Shown here: positions 62,294 through 64,000 of the stretch, piece after piece
Position numbering within the stretch: the stretch's first letter is position 1
Layout: every line of letters starts with the position of its first letter
DNA from: G963923945 sp965199175
GTDB taxonomy: Bacteria; Pseudomonadota; Alphaproteobacteria; G963923945
DNA: 64,000 bases
Reading direction: 5' to 3'
Assembly (NCBI GenBank): GCA_965199175.1
Contig: OZ240684.1
Location: forward strand, 1,240,001-1,304,000
Made by a program: the position numbers and the translations under genes
The notes under the pieces: generated by a model
Seen by the model: the letters and a program-made list of their open reading frames with translations, nothing else
Databases searched by the model: none
What the model was told of the DNA's origin: nothing

Positions 62294-63469
62294 ATGAAAG
62301 AGATTGTCATAACCGCCGGGGTCCGCACACCAATCGGCGCATTTATGGGGGGGTTGGCACCATTAACCGCCGCCCAGCTGGGTCAGAAAGCCATTGCGGC
62401 AGCGATTGAACGATCTGGAATTCAGGCCGATGACGTCGATGAAGTCATTATGGGTCATGTTCTGACTGCAGCAACAGGTCAGAATCCAGCCCGCCAGGCC
62501 GCCATAGAAGCCGGTATTCCTCAGGAAAAAACCGCCTATACCATCAACCAGGTCTGTGGATCAGGACTGCGGGCCGTTGCCGCGGCTTATCAGGCAATCC
62601 GCTCAGGAGACAGCCAGATTGTCATTGCCGGCGGACAAGAGAGCATGAGCAACGCCCCCCATGCAGCCCCCTTAAGGACAGGAAAAAAAATGGGTGATCT
62701 GGATTTCATCGATACCATGATTCGCGATGGTCTGTGGGATGCGTTCAATGGCTACCATATGGGGATCACTGCTGAAAATGTTGCCCGCCAATGGCAAATC
62801 ACCCGTGAAGAACAGGACCATTTTGCAGCCTCATCTCAGAATAAAGCCGAAGCAGCACAAAAAGCAGGTCGCTTCAAAGAAGAAACCATCCCGGTGACCA
62901 TCGCATCGCGCAAAGGTGATATCTGCATTGATACAGATGAATATCCCCGCCACGGGACCACATCCCAATCCCTGGCCAAACTGAGACCGGCCTTTGAGAA
63001 AGAAGGCACAGTAACCGCCGGTAATGCTTCGGGGATCAATGATGGGGCAGCCGCCCTGGTTCTTATGTCGGACCAGGAAGCCGAAAAACGACAGCTCCCG
63101 ACACTTGGCCGGGTTGTTTCCTGGGCAACGGCTGGTGTTGATCCGGCGGTTATGGGAACCGGCCCAATCCCGGCCAGCCGGGTTGCTCTAGAAAAAGCCG
63201 GATGGACCATCTCAGATCTGGACCTGATTGAAGCCAATGAAGCCTTTGCCGCCCAGGCCTGTGCGGTTGGGAAAGATCTTGGCTGGGACAGTGAAATTGT
63301 CAATGTCAATGGTGGTGCGATTGCCCTGGGCCATCCCATCGGAGCCTCAGGAGCACGGGTTTTGATCACGTTGCTGCATGAAATGGGCCGGCGCGATGCC
63401 AAAAAAGGGTTGGCGACGTTGTGCATTGGCGGTGGCCAGGGCATTGCCATCTGCGTGGCCCGGGACTGA
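62294..63469 (+). CDS. Acetyl-CoA C-acetyltransferase
   Basis: A 391-residue thiolase. Active-site blocks are NQVCGSGLRAVAAAY (acyl-forming Cys, about residue 88), ANEAFAAQ, NVNGGAIALGHPIGASGARVL (His) and CIGGGQGIAIC (second Cys). It condenses two acetyl-CoA to acetoacetyl-CoA, the first step towards polyhydroxybutyrate, or works in reverse in degradation. Similarity is to biosynthetic PhaA-type enzymes. AAGGA with a seven-base spacer fixes the ATG. No phaB or phaC lies nearby, so the symbol is left open. Confidence 0.94.
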   Translation: MKEIVITAGVRTPIGAFMGGLAPLTAAQLGQKAIAAAIERSGIQADDVDEVIMGHVLTAATGQNPARQAAIEAGIPQEKTAYTINQVCGSGLRAVAAAYQAIRSGDSQIVIAGGQESMSNAPHAAPLRTGKKMGDLDFIDTMIRDGLWDAFNGYHMGITAENVARQWQITREEQDHFAASSQNKAEAAQKAGRFKEETIPVTIASRKGDICIDTDEYPRHGTTSQSLAKLRPAFEKEGTVTAGNASGINDGAAALVLMSDQEAEKRQLPTLGRVVSWATAGVDPAVMGTGPIPASRVALEKAGWTISDLDLIEANEAFAAQACAVGKDLGWDSEIVNVNGGAIALGHPIGASGARVLITLLHEMGRRDAKKGLATLCIGGGQGIAICVARD

Positions 63470-63559
63470 TCCTGCCACCAGAACCCCGGACAGACTCCTG
63501 AAAAAAATAAGGAGCCACAATATGTATGTTTGTTATGAATGACCGGTGTTTGTGTGAAT

Positions 63560-63597
63560 GATGGGCGTTGGGATGAAGGATGGGCGTTGGGATGAAT
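63560..63597. repeat. 19-bp tandem duplication after the acetyltransferase
   Basis: GATGGGCGTTGGGATGAA(G/T) occurs twice in succession (63560-63578 and 63579-63597), followed by a partial third copy, in the convergent gap before the J-domain gene. Confidence 0.85.
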
Positions 63598-63643
63598 GAT
63601 GGGCCAGTGCATCCTGTTCACGAGACCAGAGTTCAGATGCGGC

Positions 63644-64000
63644 TCAGGCCCGGCCACGCCGGAGCCAGCTAAGCGCGGCATTGAGTTGACTCATCCGCCG
63701 ATGATCACCCAGATCACTATCGGGATGGTGAATGGTTGCCAGTTGGCGGAATCGCCCTTTGATTGTCCGGGCATCCGGCATGTGACCGGGGGGGAACCCC
63801 ATCACATAAAGAGCATCGGCCCGGCTCTGGACTCCATCGGATAACTCCTGAACCATCATCGCCCCGGCGACTTCGCGTAACCGCTTGTTTTCGCCGCGCA
63901 AAGCCTCAGCTTCCTGCCCAACCAGCTGGATCTGCTGTTCCATCAACACCCTCTTTTCATCCGCCTCGGCAGCACGGCGTTTGACGTCTTCGGGGTGTTC
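63644..64000 (-). CDS. J-domain protein with a coiled-coil N-terminal part (5' end beyond window)
   Basis: 118 codons to the stop are visible; the frame stays open to the right edge, so the N-terminus is missing. A charged, probably coiled-coil stretch (KRRAAEADEKRVLMEQQIQLV...) is followed by a C-terminal J domain: DARTIKGRFRQLATIHHPDSD carries the HPD tripeptide needed to stimulate Hsp70. A C-terminal J domain is less usual than the N-terminal one of DnaJ. It is likely a specialised DnaK co-chaperone; the client cannot be told. Confidence 0.8.
   Translation of the reverse strand, partial: EHPEDVKRRAAEADEKRVLMEQQIQLVGQEAEALRGENKRLREVAGAMMVQELSDGVQSRADALYVMGFPPGHMPDARTIKGRFRQLATIHHPDSDLGDHRRMSQLNAALSWLRRGRA

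Noticed and set aside
1..64000. tRNA, rRNA, insertion sequences, prophage and att sites
   Set aside because: I read the intergenic stretches for T-loop-like GTTCGAATC, rRNA segments and transposase motifs and saw none; a covariance-model scan would be decisive.

Overview
The window reads as a compact chromosomal segment of an alphaproteobacterium. The evidence is the folK-rpoZ-rsh-DUF2062-pdxJ-acpS-lepB-rnc-era-recO block, a CtaA haem A synthase, hpn hopanoid genes of the HpnC/D/E type, a phasin with an acetyl-CoA acetyltransferase, and a 4Fe-4S type CysH beside a CysN-CysC fusion. Base composition looks moderate, with A/T-rich intergenic stretches. A Rhodospirillales-like host is my inference from gene content; the species cannot be told. 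I saw no rRNA, tRNA, insertion sequence, prophage or CRISPR array.

Layout. 1-5402 (minus): assimilatory sulfate reduction, cysH-cysD-cysNC, followed by a large FAD/Fe-S oxidoreductase that runs off the left edge. 5743-6876: ctaA. 7527-20641: a hopanoid locus, hpnB-hpnC-dxs-hpnD-hpnE-shc-hpnG on plus, facing hpnA-ispH-hpnH on minus; hpnM follows at 20835. It combines isoprenoid supply (dxs, ispH), squalene formation (hpnC/D/E), cyclisation (shc), side-chain building (hpnH, hpnG) and a probable lipid-transfer protein (hpnM). 21585-27134: queuosine genes queC, queE, queG, queF, tgt and queA. 27097-38070: argE, nadK, moaA, a tungstate-type ABC importer (tupB, tupC, tupA), then divergently fdhD, a DgcZ-like diguanylate cyclase, mobA and an OFA-family transporter. 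This looks like a metal/cofactor supply set for a Mo- or W-formate dehydrogenase whose structural genes lie elsewhere. 38347-48262: the housekeeping block. 48654-53272: a NYN-domain protein, a four-gene TolQ/ExbD-like envelope cassette and an orphan LuxR-type response regulator. 54642-63469: a phasin, a YbbA/YbbP-like exporter divergent from tesA, a YVTN propeller with an SRPBCC protein, and an acetyl-CoA acetyltransferase. A J-domain protein is cut by the right edge.

Two things stand out. First, the cassette at 49546-52332 pairs a proton-channel subunit with an ExbD/TolR-like stator whose usual periplasmic domain is replaced by a different, probably beta-rich domain, plus a membrane protein and a lipoprotein. 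It is my best candidate for an undescribed energised envelope system. Second, the window is full of recent short tandem duplications of 12-24 bp. They occur between genes and inside or at the ends of genes (cysNC, hpnC, shc, hpnM, moaA, pdxJ, folK, queA). In two cases they duplicate a start region (cysH, pdxJ), and in one they appear to have shifted the end of queA away from the start of tgt.
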